Made by a program: the position numbers and the translations under genes. From assembly GCF_000384315.1 (NCBI RefSeq), contig NZ_ARVW01000001.1, positions 2,737,746-2,801,745 of the forward strand: a stretch of 64,000 nt of DNA. Reading direction: 5' to 3'. The notes beneath the pieces were generated by a model. The model searched no databases and was not told the origin of the DNA. It worked only from the letters and a program-made list of their open reading frames with translations. Positions 9,128 to 16,789 of this stretch are shown here, one piece after another. The DNA is from Amycolatopsis nigrescens CSC17Ta-90 (GTDB taxonomy: Bacteria; Actinomycetota; Actinomycetes; Mycobacteriales; Pseudonocardiaceae). Within the stretch, counting starts at the first letter, position 1. Each line of letters begins with the position of its first letter.

Positions 9128-9172
9128 GGTTGGCCTGTCGCGCTTAGCTAAACTAAGCACGACAGGCCAACC
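9128..9172. terminator. Bidirectional terminator hairpin displaced from the ESX operon by the IS
   Basis: Twenty-nucleotide arms (9128-9147 and 9153-9172) pair with one mismatch around a 5-nt loop. The hairpin follows the minus-strand gene ending at 9181. With the IS and one TAA removed, it would start immediately after the stop codon of the gene ending at 8281, so it originally served both. Confidence 0.8.
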
Positions 9173-9180
9173 ATTAGAAT

Positions 9181-9558
9181 CTACATTCTACACCTATTGG
9201 GCCACGGGTTCAGGTGAAGCGTGTCGACTCGCATCCACCCCTCGCCACCTCCCCAGAGCACACCGAAAGCCCAGACTGGCTCAGTATTGGGAACATAACC
9301 GTAGTTCCAGCAAAGCGCATCGAAGCCATTGCCGTAGTCAGCTTGATCGAACACTGGCCAATCGACACTGGGCGCGGAATGCATCGTGGCCCCATTTACA
9401 ATTACATAACTGCTGGGACCCTCCATCGCCACACTTGCGGCCGCCGAGGCGGCAGGAACACCTACACCACTAGCAAGTGCAGTGCCGACCAAGACGGCAG
9501 CCAAAAAACGGCGGCCCGTCTTCTTCTTAGCTGCGAAGTACTCCTTAACTACACCCAC
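9181..9558 (-). CDS. Small secreted protein, possibly SH3-like
   Basis: I chose the GTG at 9556-9558 because AGGGGAG lies 5 nt upstream; the frame stays open further upstream without a better start. The 125-residue product starts MGVVKEYFAAKKKTGRRF, followed by a hydrophobic signal segment and a likely signal-peptidase site around AASAAA. The mature part (about 85 residues) contains MHSAPSVDWPVFD, FDALCWNYGYV and WMRVDTLHL. This resembles the pattern of bacterial SH3-like domains (small hydrophobic strands, a late WxRVxxL strand), but similarity is weak. Base composition is clearly lower in GC than surrounding genes, suggesting transfer. Confidence 0.7.
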   Translation of the reverse strand: MGVVKEYFAAKKKTGRRFLAAVLVGTALASGVGVPAASAAASVAMEGPSSYVIVNGATMHSAPSVDWPVFDQADYGNGFDALCWNYGYVPNTEPVWAFGVLWGGGEGWMRVDTLHLNPWPNRCRM

Positions 9559-9996
9559 GTACACTCCCCTGCGTAGTTCCAGTGCAACATGCACAAGACA
9601 ATGAGTGTACCCACGATCTCTAGCGACAAACAAGTAGACGAATTCCAAATTATTCCTGTCAAAAACAAGAAAGATTGTGTTCTAAATTACATTTTCCCAG
9701 TGTTTGAATAGTCAACATCTACCCCAACTTGCCCGACCTTATTCTCGATTCTTTGCGTGACATCGAGTTGATCTTGAGACGAGTCCGCCAATCTCGCTGC
9801 GACGGTGGGCATTTAGAGGTCGTCAACCTGCCTGTGTCGGCGTTTCGGGTTTTTGACATTAAAGACAGCGCCTACCAGAGCAAATGAAATTCGGGGCTGC
9901 ATAAGCGGATCGCAGCAAGTCCGGTTTCCCTACCGCGAAAGGAACTTCGCCTCATATCCAGAGCCTGTGTCACGCCAACCCGCGCGAACACCCGGG
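9559..9996. other. AT-rich intergenic stretch without recognisable genes
   Basis: These 438 nt contain no ORF with convincing coding character. The part around 9640-9720 is strongly AT-rich compared with the rest of the window. It holds the upstream region of the small secreted gene and the 3' flank of truA. It looks like horizontally acquired or decaying DNA at the edge of the secretion locus. Confidence 0.6.
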
Positions 9997-10896
9997 CTAC
10001 AGAGAGCGGATATTACGGGTCTGGTCCGCTCGAGCAGCCAACTCGGCATCCGGCGGGTAGTCGACTCCCACCAGAGTGAGACCGTGCGCAGGAGCGACCG
10101 CGCTGTCCCGAACACCGCTCGCCAGTACCGCGGATGGCCACCCGACGTCGCGGCGCCCGTCGCCAACCAGCAGAAGAGCGCCGACCAGGCTTCGCACCAT
10201 GGAGTGGCAGAACGCGTCAGCCGACACGGCCACCGCCACCAGATGTTCCTCGATCCGGCTCCATTCAAGGCGCTGCAGCTCGCGAATCGTCGTCGAGCCC
10301 TCGCGCTGTTTGCAGAACGCCGCGAAATCCCGCAGGCCGAGCAGCGCATGCGACGCCTCGTTCATGGCATCGACCGACAACGGCCGGTTCCAGGCCAGGG
10401 TGTCGTTGCGGCGCAAGGGATCCACGCCCCATGGCGCGTCAGACACCTGATAGCGGTAATGCCGCCGGATGGCGGAGAACCGCGCGTCGAACCCCGGGGG
10501 CGCGACCTTCGCGTCGAGCACGCGGACGTCTCCGGGCAGATAGCGATTCCACCGGTGCAGCATCCGGCCGAGGTCCGGAATGCCTCGCTCGTCCACTACC
10601 AGCCGCCCCGAGGACGTTCCGCCCGCTAAAGGCGCTACGTCGACGTGGACGATCTGGCCGGTGGCGTGGACGCCGGCGTCGGTTCGACCGGCCACCACGA
10701 CGGACTTGGGCACCGAAGCGCCCGGAGACTGCTTCGCCAGCGCCTCTTCGAGAAGGCCCTGAACGGTGCGAAGGCCGGGCTGCCGTGCCCAGCCGGAGAA
10801 GTTCGTGCCGTCGTAGCTGACCTCGAGACGCAGACGAACGAGCCCGCCCTCCCCAGCAGGAGTGGCGGGCTCGTTCGGAGTGTGCTCTGCCGTCAG
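9997..10896 (-). CDS. truA: tRNA pseudouridine(38-40) synthase TruA
   Basis: TruA isomerises uridines 38-40 in the tRNA anticodon arm. The family N-terminus [20 protein letters not shown] is present, and the catalytic Asp lies in [12 protein letters not shown]. The only in-frame start compatible with it is a CTG at 10894-10896 that overlaps the rplQ TGA (CTGA), with AGAAGG placed 7 nt upstream. The first ATG/GTG-type codon inside (10711-10713) would delete the first 61 residues, including this N-terminus. With the CTG start the protein has 299 residues and D73 is catalytic. A C-terminal [17 protein letters not shown] motif is present. Translation is probably coupled to rplQ. Confidence 0.93.
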   Translation of the reverse strand: MTAEHTPNEPATPAGEGGLVRLRLEVSYDGTNFSGWARQPGLRTVQGLLEEALAKQSPGASVPKSVVVAGRTDAGVHATGQIVHVDVAPLAGGTSSGRLVVDERGIPDLGRMLHRWNRYLPGDVRVLDAKVAPPGFDARFSAIRRHYRYQVSDAPWGVDPLRRNDTLAWNRPLSVDAMNEASHALLGLRDFAAFCKQREGSTTIRELQRLEWSRIEEHLVAVAVSADAFCHSMVRSLVGALLLVGDGRRDVGWPSAVLASGVRDSAVAPAHGLTLVGVDYPPDAELAARADQTRNIRSL

Positions 10897-11510
10897 GACT
10901 TGTCCTTCTTCTCGGCAGCGTCATCGTCGGACTCAGCAGCCTCGTCAGAGGCCTCCTCAGCGGCCGGCGCGGACGCGTCGGCGTCCTTGTCCTCCACCGC
11001 GGTGTCGGCGACCTCAGCGGTCTCCTCAGCCTCGGCGTCGGCGGCGTCAGCGGTGTCGACGGCGTCCGTGGCGTCTTCGGCCTTGGCCTCCGCCTTCGGG
11101 GCGTCCTTGGCGAACTTCGTCTTGCGAGCGGCTTCGGCCTCCGCGGACACGGTCTTCTCGGCCACCAGCTCGATGACCGCCATCGGGGCGTTGTCGCCCT
11201 TGCGCGGCATCGTCTTGGTGATCCGGACGTAACCGCCGGGGCGGTCGACGAAGAACGGACCGATCTCGGCCATCAGCTTGTGCACGACCGACTTGTCGCG
11301 GATGACCCGCATGATCTGGCGGCGGTTGTGCAGGTCGCCCCGCTTCGCCTTGCTGATCAGCTTCTCGGCCAGCGGACGCACGCGCCGAGCCTTGGCCTCG
11401 GTCGTGGTGATCTTGCCGTGCTCGAACAGCGACGTGGCCAGATTCGCCAGCAGCGCGCGTTCGTGGGACGGCGAGCCGCCGAGACGGGGTCCCTTGGTGG
11501 GGGTGGGCAT
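10893..11510 (-). CDS. rplQ: 50S ribosomal protein L17 with acidic tail
   Basis: bL17 binds 23S rRNA near the exit tunnel. Residues 1 to about 128 are the conserved protein ([20 protein letters not shown], then [21 protein letters not shown]). Residues about 129-205 are an Ala/Glu/Asp-rich, low-complexity tail that makes the protein much longer than the roughly 120-130 residues of bacteria such as E. coli. Long acidic tails on L17 occur in several actinobacteria. The stop overlaps the truA start. Confidence 0.97.
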   Translation of the reverse strand: MPTPTKGPRLGGSPSHERALLANLATSLFEHGKITTTEAKARRVRPLAEKLISKAKRGDLHNRRQIMRVIRDKSVVHKLMAEIGPFFVDRPGGYVRITKTMPRKGDNAPMAVIELVAEKTVSAEAEAARKTKFAKDAPKAEAKAEDATDAVDTADAADAEAEETAEVADTAVEDKDADASAPAAEEASDEAAESDDDAAEKKDKS

Positions 11511-11547
11511 CGGTTCTCCTAGTTCAGCTTCTCAGCCGCGAAACCAG

Positions 11548-11579
11548 GCTTCTCCGGTGCGTCACCGCACCGGAGAAGC
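11548..11579. terminator. Hairpin between rpoA and rplQ
   Basis: Perfect 14-bp arms (11548-11561, 11566-11579) with a 4-nt loop lie 9 nt after the rpoA stop and before rplQ. No T tract follows. It may be a leaky attenuator or an mRNA-processing or stability element that sets L17/TruA levels below RpoA. Confidence 0.6.
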
Positions 11580-11587
11580 GACCGGTC

Positions 11588-12661
11588 CTACAGCTGCTCC
11601 GTCTCTGCGTAATCCTGGCCATCGTCGTGGCCGTTGTCCGAAATACCGTCCGTGATCCCGTCCACGCCCTCGGACCAGCCTTCTCCGTCGTAGCTGGCCG
11701 CGGCCGCGGTCGGGTCGAACCCGGGCGGGCTGTCCTTGAGCGCGAGACCGAGGCCGACGAGCTTGAGCTTGACCTCGTCGATCGACTTCGCACCGAAGTT
11801 GCGGATGTCGAGCAGGTCGGCCTCGCTGCGCGAGACCAGTTCGCCGACGGTGTGGATGCCTTCGCGCTTGAGGCAGTTGTAGGACCGGACGGTGAGGTCC
11901 AGGTCCTCGATCGGCATCGCGTAGGCGGCGATGGTGTCCGCCTCCTGCGGGGACGGGCCGATCTCGATGCCCTCGGCGTCCACGTTCAGCTCGCGGGCGA
12001 GACCGAACAGCTCCACCAGCGTCTTACCGGCCGACGCGACGGCGTCACGCGGCGTGATCGACGGCTTCGTCTCCACGTCCAGGATCAGCTTGTCGAAGTC
12101 GGTGCGCTGCTCGACACGGGTGGCCTCGACCTTGTAGGTCACCTTGAGCACCGGCGAGTAGATGGAGTCCACCGGGATCCGGCCGATCTCGGCGCCGGCC
12201 TGCTTGTTCTGCAGCGCGGGCACGTAGCCGCGGCCACGCTCCACGACCAGCTCGATCTCCAGCTTGCCCTTGCCGTTGAGCGAGGCGATGTGCAGGTCGG
12301 GGTTGTGCACGGTGACCCCGGCCGGCGGCACGATGTCGGCCGCGGTGACCTCACCCGGGCCCTGCTTGCGCAGGTACATGGTGACCGGCTCGTCCTCTTC
12401 GGAGCTGACGACCAGCTCCTTGAGGTTCAGGATGATGTCGGTTACGTCTTCCTTCACCCCGGGGACCGTGGTGAACTCGTGCAGCACACCGTCGATGCGG
12501 ATGCTGGTCACCGCCGCGCCCGGAATGGACGACAGCAGCGTGCGCCGCAGCGAGTTGCCGAGGGTGTAGCCGAAACCGGGCTCCAGCGGTTCGATGGTGA
12601 ACCGGGACCGCGTCTCGTTGACCGCCTCTTCCGCGAGGGCCGGCCGCTGGGAAATCAGCAT
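11588..12661 (-). CDS. rpoA: RNA polymerase alpha subunit
   Basis: The alpha subunit dimerises to assemble RNA polymerase, and its C-terminal domain contacts UP elements and activators. The 357-residue product has the N-terminal assembly domain ([20 protein letters not shown], then [14 protein letters not shown]), a linker, and the C-terminal domain with [18 protein letters not shown] and [19 protein letters not shown]. The tail is acidic ([14 protein letters not shown]). The start is ATG at 12659-12661. Confidence 0.98.
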   Translation of the reverse strand: MLISQRPALAEEAVNETRSRFTIEPLEPGFGYTLGNSLRRTLLSSIPGAAVTSIRIDGVLHEFTTVPGVKEDVTDIILNLKELVVSSEEDEPVTMYLRKQGPGEVTAADIVPPAGVTVHNPDLHIASLNGKGKLEIELVVERGRGYVPALQNKQAGAEIGRIPVDSIYSPVLKVTYKVEATRVEQRTDFDKLILDVETKPSITPRDAVASAGKTLVELFGLARELNVDAEGIEIGPSPQEADTIAAYAMPIEDLDLTVRSYNCLKREGIHTVGELVSRSEADLLDIRNFGAKSIDEVKLKLVGLGLALKDSPPGFDPTAAAASYDGEGWSEGVDGITDGISDNGHDDGQDYAETEQL

Positions 12662-12719
12662 TGTTTCTTTCTCCGTTTCCTGCCGGCGCCCGCCATATGA
12701 CGCCGAAAGGTGTGGCGCA

Positions 12720-12751
12720 CCTCAGCTGCCCGCCGTGGCGGACAGCTGAGG
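12720..12751. other. Hairpin in the rpsD-rpoA spacer
   Basis: A 9-bp outer stem (CCTCAGCTG with CAGCTGAGG) and a 4-bp inner stem (CGCC/GGCG) are separated by a small internal loop. It lies in the 154-nt gap between rpsD and rpoA. It could be an attenuator or processing site. Confidence 0.5.
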
Positions 12752-12815
12752 CGAAGCGGCAGCGCGCTCTGGGCGCCGCCACCCGACCTCGCCCGGGCAC
12801 CAGGCCCGGACGCGG

Positions 12816-13421
12816 TCACTTCGAGTAGAGCTCGACGATGAGCTGCTCCTGCACCGGAACCTCGATCTGCGCGCGCTCGGGCAGCTGGTGCACCAGCACG
12901 CGGAGGTTCGACTGGACGACCTGCAGCCACGCCGGAATGGGGCGCTCGCCGAAGGACTCCTTCGCGGCCACGAAGGGCAGCATGGACATGGACTTCGGCT
13001 TCACGTCGATGATGTCGAACTTCTCGACCTGGAAGCTCGGCACGTTGACCTTCTTGCCGTTGACCAGGAAGTGGCCGTGGCTCACCAGCTGCCGGGCCTG
13101 CCTGCGGGTGCGGGCGATGCCGGCGCGGTAGACCACGTTGTCCAGCCGCGACTCCAGGATCTGCAGCAGGTTCTCACCGGTCTTGCCGGTGCGGCGCACT
13201 GCTTCCTTGTAGTAGCGGACGAACTGACGCTCGAGCACGCCGTAGGTGTAGCGAGCCTTCTGCTTCTCCTGCAGCTGCAGGAGGTACTCGCTCTCCTTGA
13301 TCCGGCCGCGGCCGTGCTGGCCGGGCGGGTAGGGGCGGCGCTCGAACGCCTGGTCGCCACCGACGAGGTCGACCTTGAGGCGACGTGAGATACGAGTCGC
13401 GGGGCCTGTGTAACGAGCCAT
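12816..13421 (-). CDS. rpsD: 30S ribosomal protein S4
   Basis: uS4 nucleates 30S assembly by binding the 16S 5' domain. The 201-residue sequence starts MARYTGPATRISRRLKVDL and has the S4 RNA-binding motif LDNVVYRAGIARTRRQARQL followed by VSHGHFLVNGKKVNVPS. The short N-terminus lacks the Cys cluster present in zinc-binding S4. It follows rpsK after 23 nt. Confidence 0.98.
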   Translation of the reverse strand: MARYTGPATRISRRLKVDLVGGDQAFERRPYPPGQHGRGRIKESEYLLQLQEKQKARYTYGVLERQFVRYYKEAVRRTGKTGENLLQILESRLDNVVYRAGIARTRRQARQLVSHGHFLVNGKKVNVPSFQVEKFDIIDVKPKSMSMLPFVAAKESFGERPIPAWLQVVQSNLRVLVHQLPERAQIEVPVQEQLIVELYSK

Positions 13422-13444
13422 TTCTTCTTACTCCTCCCCGTTCC

Positions 13445-13849
13445 TCAGACCCGGCGCCGCTTGGGCGGGCGGCAGCCGTTGTGCGGCTGCGGGGTCACGT
13501 CCTGGATGGTGCCGACCTCGAGGCCCGCCGCCTGCAGCGAACGGATCGCGGTCTCCCGGCCGGAGCCGGGGCCCTTGACGAACACGTCGACCTTCTTCAT
13601 GCCGTGCTCGGCGGCCTTGCGGGCAGCGTTCTCGGCGGCCATCTGGGCGGCGAACGGGGTGGACTTACGAGAGCCCTTGAACCCGACGTGCCCGGAGGAG
13701 GCCCAGGAGATCACCGCACCGGTGGGGTCGGTGATCGAAACGATGGTGTTGTTGAACGTGCTCTTGATGTGCGCGTGACCGTGCGCGACGTTCTTCTTTT
13801 CCTTGCGGCGGACCTTCTTGGTCCCCGCGGTACGAGACTTCGGTGGCAT
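13445..13849 (-). CDS. rpsK: 30S ribosomal protein S11
   Basis: uS11 forms part of the platform near the mRNA exit. The ATG at 13847-13849 gives the usual [19 protein letters not shown] and 134 residues; a 19-residue upstream extension in frame is not family-like. The conserved core includes [18 protein letters not shown] and the C-terminal [18 protein letters not shown]. It is separated from rpsM by an unusually long gap of about 204 nt. Confidence 0.97.
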   Translation of the reverse strand: MPPKSRTAGTKKVRRKEKKNVAHGHAHIKSTFNNTIVSITDPTGAVISWASSGHVGFKGSRKSTPFAAQMAAENAARKAAEHGMKKVDVFVKGPGSGRETAIRSLQAAGLEVGTIQDVTPQPHNGCRPPKRRRV

Positions 13850-13868
13850 GTTGGGGCGATTCTCCTCG

Positions 13869-14057
13869 TTAGCGCGAGTTCTCTTGGTGAGCGACTGCGG
13901 CTTCACGCTGTCCGCGCCGGATCACGGAACCGGCGTCGGTGTACAGCTGGCGCAGCGCCATCGGGCGGGCGTAGAGAGCCTTCGGTGAAACACACGAAGC
14001 CGTGCCGCGGCGCTGGGAGCCGCCCATCTGCACGACCTTCTTGCCCCGAACGCTCAC
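13869..14057 (-). CDS. Candidate 62-residue ORF in the rpsM-rpsK spacer (doubtful)
   Basis: A GTG at 14055-14057 overlaps the rpsM TGA (GTGA) and opens a 62-codon frame that ends just before the rpsK ribosome-binding site. The basic product begins [20 protein letters not shown]. It resembles no ribosomal protein I know. Either it is a coupled small protein or the spacer is simply open by chance in high-GC DNA. Confidence 0.25.
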   Translation of the reverse strand: MSVRGKKVVQMGGSQRRGTASCVSPKALYARPMALRQLYTDAGSVIRRGQREAAVAHQENSR

Positions 14058-14434
14058 TTCTTGCCAGCCTTCTTCTTACCGGCAACCGTCTTCTTCGGAC
14101 CCTTGCGAGTGCGAGCGTTGGTCTTGGTGCGCTGCCCGCGGACGGGAAGCCCGCGACGCCACCGGAGACCCTCGTAGCACCCGATCTCGATCTTCCGACG
14201 GATGTCGGCGTTCACCTCGCGGCGAAGGTCACCCTCGACCTTGAAGTTCTCTTCGATCTGGTCCCGCAGCTTCAACACGTCGTCGTCGGCAAGGTCCTTC
14301 ACGCGGGTGTCCGCGTTCAGGCCCGTGGCGGCGATGAGCTGCTTGGAGCGGGTACGGCCGATGCCGTAGATGTAGGTCAGCGCGATCTCCAGCCGCTTTT
14401 CGCGGGGGAGGTCGACGCCAGCGAGTCGTGCCAT
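14054..14434 (-). CDS. rpsM: 30S ribosomal protein S13
   Basis: uS13 lies in the 30S head and contacts S19 and the P-site tRNA. The 126 residues begin [20 protein letters not shown] and contain [18 protein letters not shown] (helix-two-turn-helix). They end in the basic tRNA-contacting tail [20 protein letters not shown]. Length is typical. Confidence 0.98.
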   Translation of the reverse strand: MARLAGVDLPREKRLEIALTYIYGIGRTRSKQLIAATGLNADTRVKDLADDDVLKLRDQIEENFKVEGDLRREVNADIRRKIEIGCYEGLRWRRGLPVRGQRTKTNARTRKGPKKTVAGKKKAGKK

Positions 14435-14642
14435 TGGCGCTTGAGCTCCTTCTTTTCGTTGCTCCAGGTCTGCTCCCCGTCCATCCCGGGACCGACTCGC
14501 TGTCGTGCCATCCGCTCGCGCGGCTGGTGTCCCGGCCCCGGCCTGAAGTCCGGGGGTGAACCGGACCGGCGGTGGTGCTGCTCGGCCCGGCAGGTGCGGG
14601 GAGGTTATTTAGCTGTCAATCCACTCTGAAACGAGTGCGGGA
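14435..14642. other. rpmJ-rpsM spacer
   Basis: A 208-nt GC-rich spacer inside the operon. I see the rpsM ribosome-binding region (AAGGAGC upstream of 14434) but no ORF, and no hairpin strong enough to call. Confidence 0.4.
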
Positions 14643-14756
14643 TCAGCCCTGCCGCTGCTTGTGCCGCAGGTTCTCGCAGATCACCATGATCCGGCCGTGA
14701 CGGCGGATCACCTTGCACTTGTCGCAGATCTTCTTGACGCTCGGCTGGACCTTCAC
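14643..14756 (-). CDS. rpmJ: 50S ribosomal protein L36, zinc-binding type
   Basis: bL36 is the smallest 50S protein. The GTG at 14754-14756 opens 37 codons reading [20 protein letters not shown] and onward. Cys11, Cys14, Cys27 and His32 form the zinc site of the C+ type, so the protein should need zinc. Many actinobacteria also encode a zinc-free paralogue elsewhere; none is in this window. Confidence 0.97.
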   Translation of the reverse strand: MKVQPSVKKICDKCKVIRRHGRIMVICENLRHKQRQG

Positions 14757-14796
14757 GTCTCCTGCTTTCCTGCTGTGTGCGCTTCGCTCGCCTGCA

Positions 14797-15018
14797 TCAC
14801 TTGTAGCGGTAGACGATGCGACCACGGGACAAGTCGTAGGGCGACAGCTCCACGACGACCCTGTCCTCAGGCAGGATGCGGATGTAGTGCTGCCGCATCT
14901 TGCCGCTGATGTGTGCAAGGACCTTGTGGCCGTTCTCCAACTCGACGCGGAACATCGCGTTGGGAAGCGGCTCGATTACGCGGCCTTCGACCTCGATGGC
15001 CCCGTCCTTCTTGCCCAT
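14797..15018 (-). CDS. infA: Translation initiation factor IF-1
   Basis: IF-1 occupies the A site during initiation. The ATG at 15016-15018 gives the standard 73-residue protein ([20 protein letters not shown] to [15 protein letters not shown]), a single OB-fold S1-like domain with [19 protein letters not shown]. The upstream open frame is not conserved. A good promoter lies about 135 nt upstream. Confidence 0.98.
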   Translation of the reverse strand: MGKKDGAIEVEGRVIEPLPNAMFRVELENGHKVLAHISGKMRQHYIRILPEDRVVVELSPYDLSRGRIVYRYK

Positions 15019-15154
15019 GTCCTCCGCGTTTCGTGATTGGTTGAGCGGTGAGTGCTTGCCTGGGTGGTGCCTGCGCACGCGCGTCACCCCGACTCCAAAT
15101 GCCGCGAGATTCACGAGCGCCATGGAACCGGCGTGATGAGCATGCCGACTTGAT

Positions 15155-15184
15155 AGTGTACGCAGGCCGCGTCGAGGTCCCCAA
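15155..15184 (-). promoter_or_regulatory. Promoter for infA-rpmJ-rpsM-rpsK-rpsD-rpoA-rplQ-truA
   Basis: On the minus strand, TTGGGG (15179-15184) and TACACT (15155-15160) are spaced by 18 nt. TACACT fits the actinobacterial TANNNT -10 consensus. Transcription would start near 15148 and give a leader of about 130 nt before infA. Confidence 0.65.
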
Positions 15185-15341
15185 ACGGGGGTGACCTGTG
15201 CTAGGCGAGCATCCGCCTTACGGGGGCCGATCAGCGTCCGATCAGGTGACGTCCCGCACCCTCATGGATACACCGCGAACCCATCTCACGCCACCCCACC
15301 CCAACCATAACACCGTTACCACCTCACGCCCTCACCCCGGA

Positions 15342-15399
15342 GCGCGTTTAGCCCGCTAAACGCGCCGCGCGGCCCGGAGCGCGTTTAGCGGGCTAAACG
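15342..15399. repeat. Paired TTTAGC-palindrome unit between map and infA
   Basis: Two palindromes in opposite sense lie side by side: GCGCGTTTAGC-CC-GCTAAACGCGC (15342-15365) and CGTTTAGC-GG-GCTAAACG (15382-15399). The 55-nt unit 15345-15399 is 52/55 identical to 18575-18629. Because the two halves are inverted they can also fold on each other. The location just after the map stop suggests a role as transcription terminator or mRNA end. Confidence 0.88.
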
Positions 15400-15413
15400 T
15401 CGCGCGGGGTGGG

Positions 15414-16190
15414 TCAGGAGTCGGCGGGGGCGGTGAGTACCCAGGGGCCGTCCTCGGTGATCGCCACCGAGTGCTCCCAGTGCGCCGCGCGCGAGCCGTC
15501 CGCGGTGACCACGGTCCAGCCGTCCTCGAGCTCCCTGGTCTCTCCCCCGCCGGCGGTCAGCATCGGCTCGATCGCCAGCGCCATGCCCGGCTTGAGCCGC
15601 GGCCCCTTGCCCGGTTTGCCGATGTTGGGCAGGAACGGGTCCATGTGCATCTGGGTGCCGATGCCGTGCCCGCCGTACTCCACAATCTGGCCGTAGTCGA
15701 CGCCGTCCGCCAGTGCGGCGGCTTCGGCCGCGGTCTGGACAGCGTGCGATATATCGGTCAGCTTCGCTCCGGCGACAGCCGCCTCGACGCCAGCCCACAT
15801 CGCCTTCCTGGTCGCGTCGGACAGCGCCAGATCGCCGGCCGACACGGCGCCGACGGCGATGGTCACCGCGGAGTCGCCGTGCCAGCCGTCCAGAATGGCA
15901 CCACAGTCGACCGAGATCAGGTCACCATCGGCGAGCACGGTCGCGTCCGCTGGGATGCCGTGCACGATCTGCTCGTTCACCGAGGCGCAGATGGACGCGG
16001 GAAAACCGTGGTAGCCCTTGAACGACGGGACGGCGCCGGCGTCGCGGATGGTCTGCTCGGCGAGCTCGTCGAGCTCCGCGGTGCTAACCCCCGGCTTGGC
16101 CGCCTCGGTGACCAGCGTCAGCGTCTTCCACACCACGAGCCCGGCGGCACGCATCGCTTCGAGCTCGGACCTGGTCTTGACCTCGATCAT
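15414..16190 (-). CDS. map: Type I methionine aminopeptidase
   Basis: Removes the N-terminal Met from nascent proteins. With the ATG at 16188-16190 (MIEVKTRSELEAMRAAG) the protein has 258 residues and all five metal ligands: D95 (SVDCG), D106 (GDSA), H175 (GGHGIG), E208 (AIEPM) and E239 (WEHSVAI), plus H78. A GTG at 16236-16238 overlapping the adk stop (GTGA) would add 16 residues (MNLGGLRVLQVLRRSR). Neither start has a strong ribosome-binding site, so the longer, coupled form remains possible. Confidence 0.95.
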   Translation of the reverse strand: MIEVKTRSELEAMRAAGLVVWKTLTLVTEAAKPGVSTAELDELAEQTIRDAGAVPSFKGYHGFPASICASVNEQIVHGIPADATVLADGDLISVDCGAILDGWHGDSAVTIAVGAVSAGDLALSDATRKAMWAGVEAAVAGAKLTDISHAVQTAAEAAALADGVDYGQIVEYGGHGIGTQMHMDPFLPNIGKPGKGPRLKPGMALAIEPMLTAGGGETRELEDGWTVVTADGSRAAHWEHSVAITEDGPWVLTAPADS

Positions 16191-16234
16191 GCGGCTACGG
16201 CGAAGCACTTGCAGCACACGGAGACCACCAAGAT

Positions 16235-16789
16235 TCACGTGCGCTCGCGCAGGGCGGCCAGCACCCGCGCGGAGACCTCGTCGACTCCACCGACGCCGTC
16301 GACGGTGATCAGGATGTCGGCGTAGTACTCGAGCAGCGGCGCGGTCTCCGACAGATAGATCTGCTGCCGGCGCCGGATCACCTCTTCGGTGTCATCCGAA
16401 CGGCCACGGGACATCAGCCGCTGCACCAGCACGTCCTCGGCCACCTTGAGCTGGATCACCGCATCCAGGGAGTTGTCCGACTCGGACAGGATCTGCCCCA
16501 GCACCTCGGCCTGCTTGGTGTTGCGCGGAAAGCCGTCCAGCAGGAAACCGGCCTTGACGTCGCTCTCGGCGAGCCGCTCGCGCACCATCTCGTTGGTCAC
16601 CGAGTCCGGCACCAGCTCGCCGGAGTCGAGGTAGCGTTTCGCTTCCTTGCCCAGCGGGGTCTGCTCACCGACATGCGCGCGGAACAGGTCACCGGTCGAG
16701 ATGTGCGGGACGGACAGGCGCTCGGACAGCGCCACCGCCTGGGTACCTTTTCCAGCACCGGGCGGGCCCACGAGAACCAGGCGCGTCAT
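16235..16789 (-). CDS. adk: Adenylate kinase
   Basis: Interconverts AMP, ADP and ATP. The P-loop GPPGAGKGT is at residues 8-16 and the nucleotide motif LDGFPRNTKQAEVL is intact. At 184 residues it is the short form without the extended zinc-type LID domain, usual for actinobacteria. The ATG at 16787-16789 overlaps the secY stop (ATGA). Confidence 0.98.
   Translation of the reverse strand: MTRLVLVGPPGAGKGTQAVALSERLSVPHISTGDLFRAHVGEQTPLGKEAKRYLDSGELVPDSVTNEMVRERLAESDVKAGFLLDGFPRNTKQAEVLGQILSESDNSLDAVIQLKVAEDVLVQRLMSRGRSDDTEEVIRRRQQIYLSETAPLLEYYADILITVDGVGGVDEVSARVLAALRERT

Noticed and set aside
9853..10629. A 258-codon plus-strand frame opposite truA
   Set aside because: It starts in AT-rich non-coding DNA and then follows the antisense of truA; composition is Arg/Gln/Ala-rich without domain.
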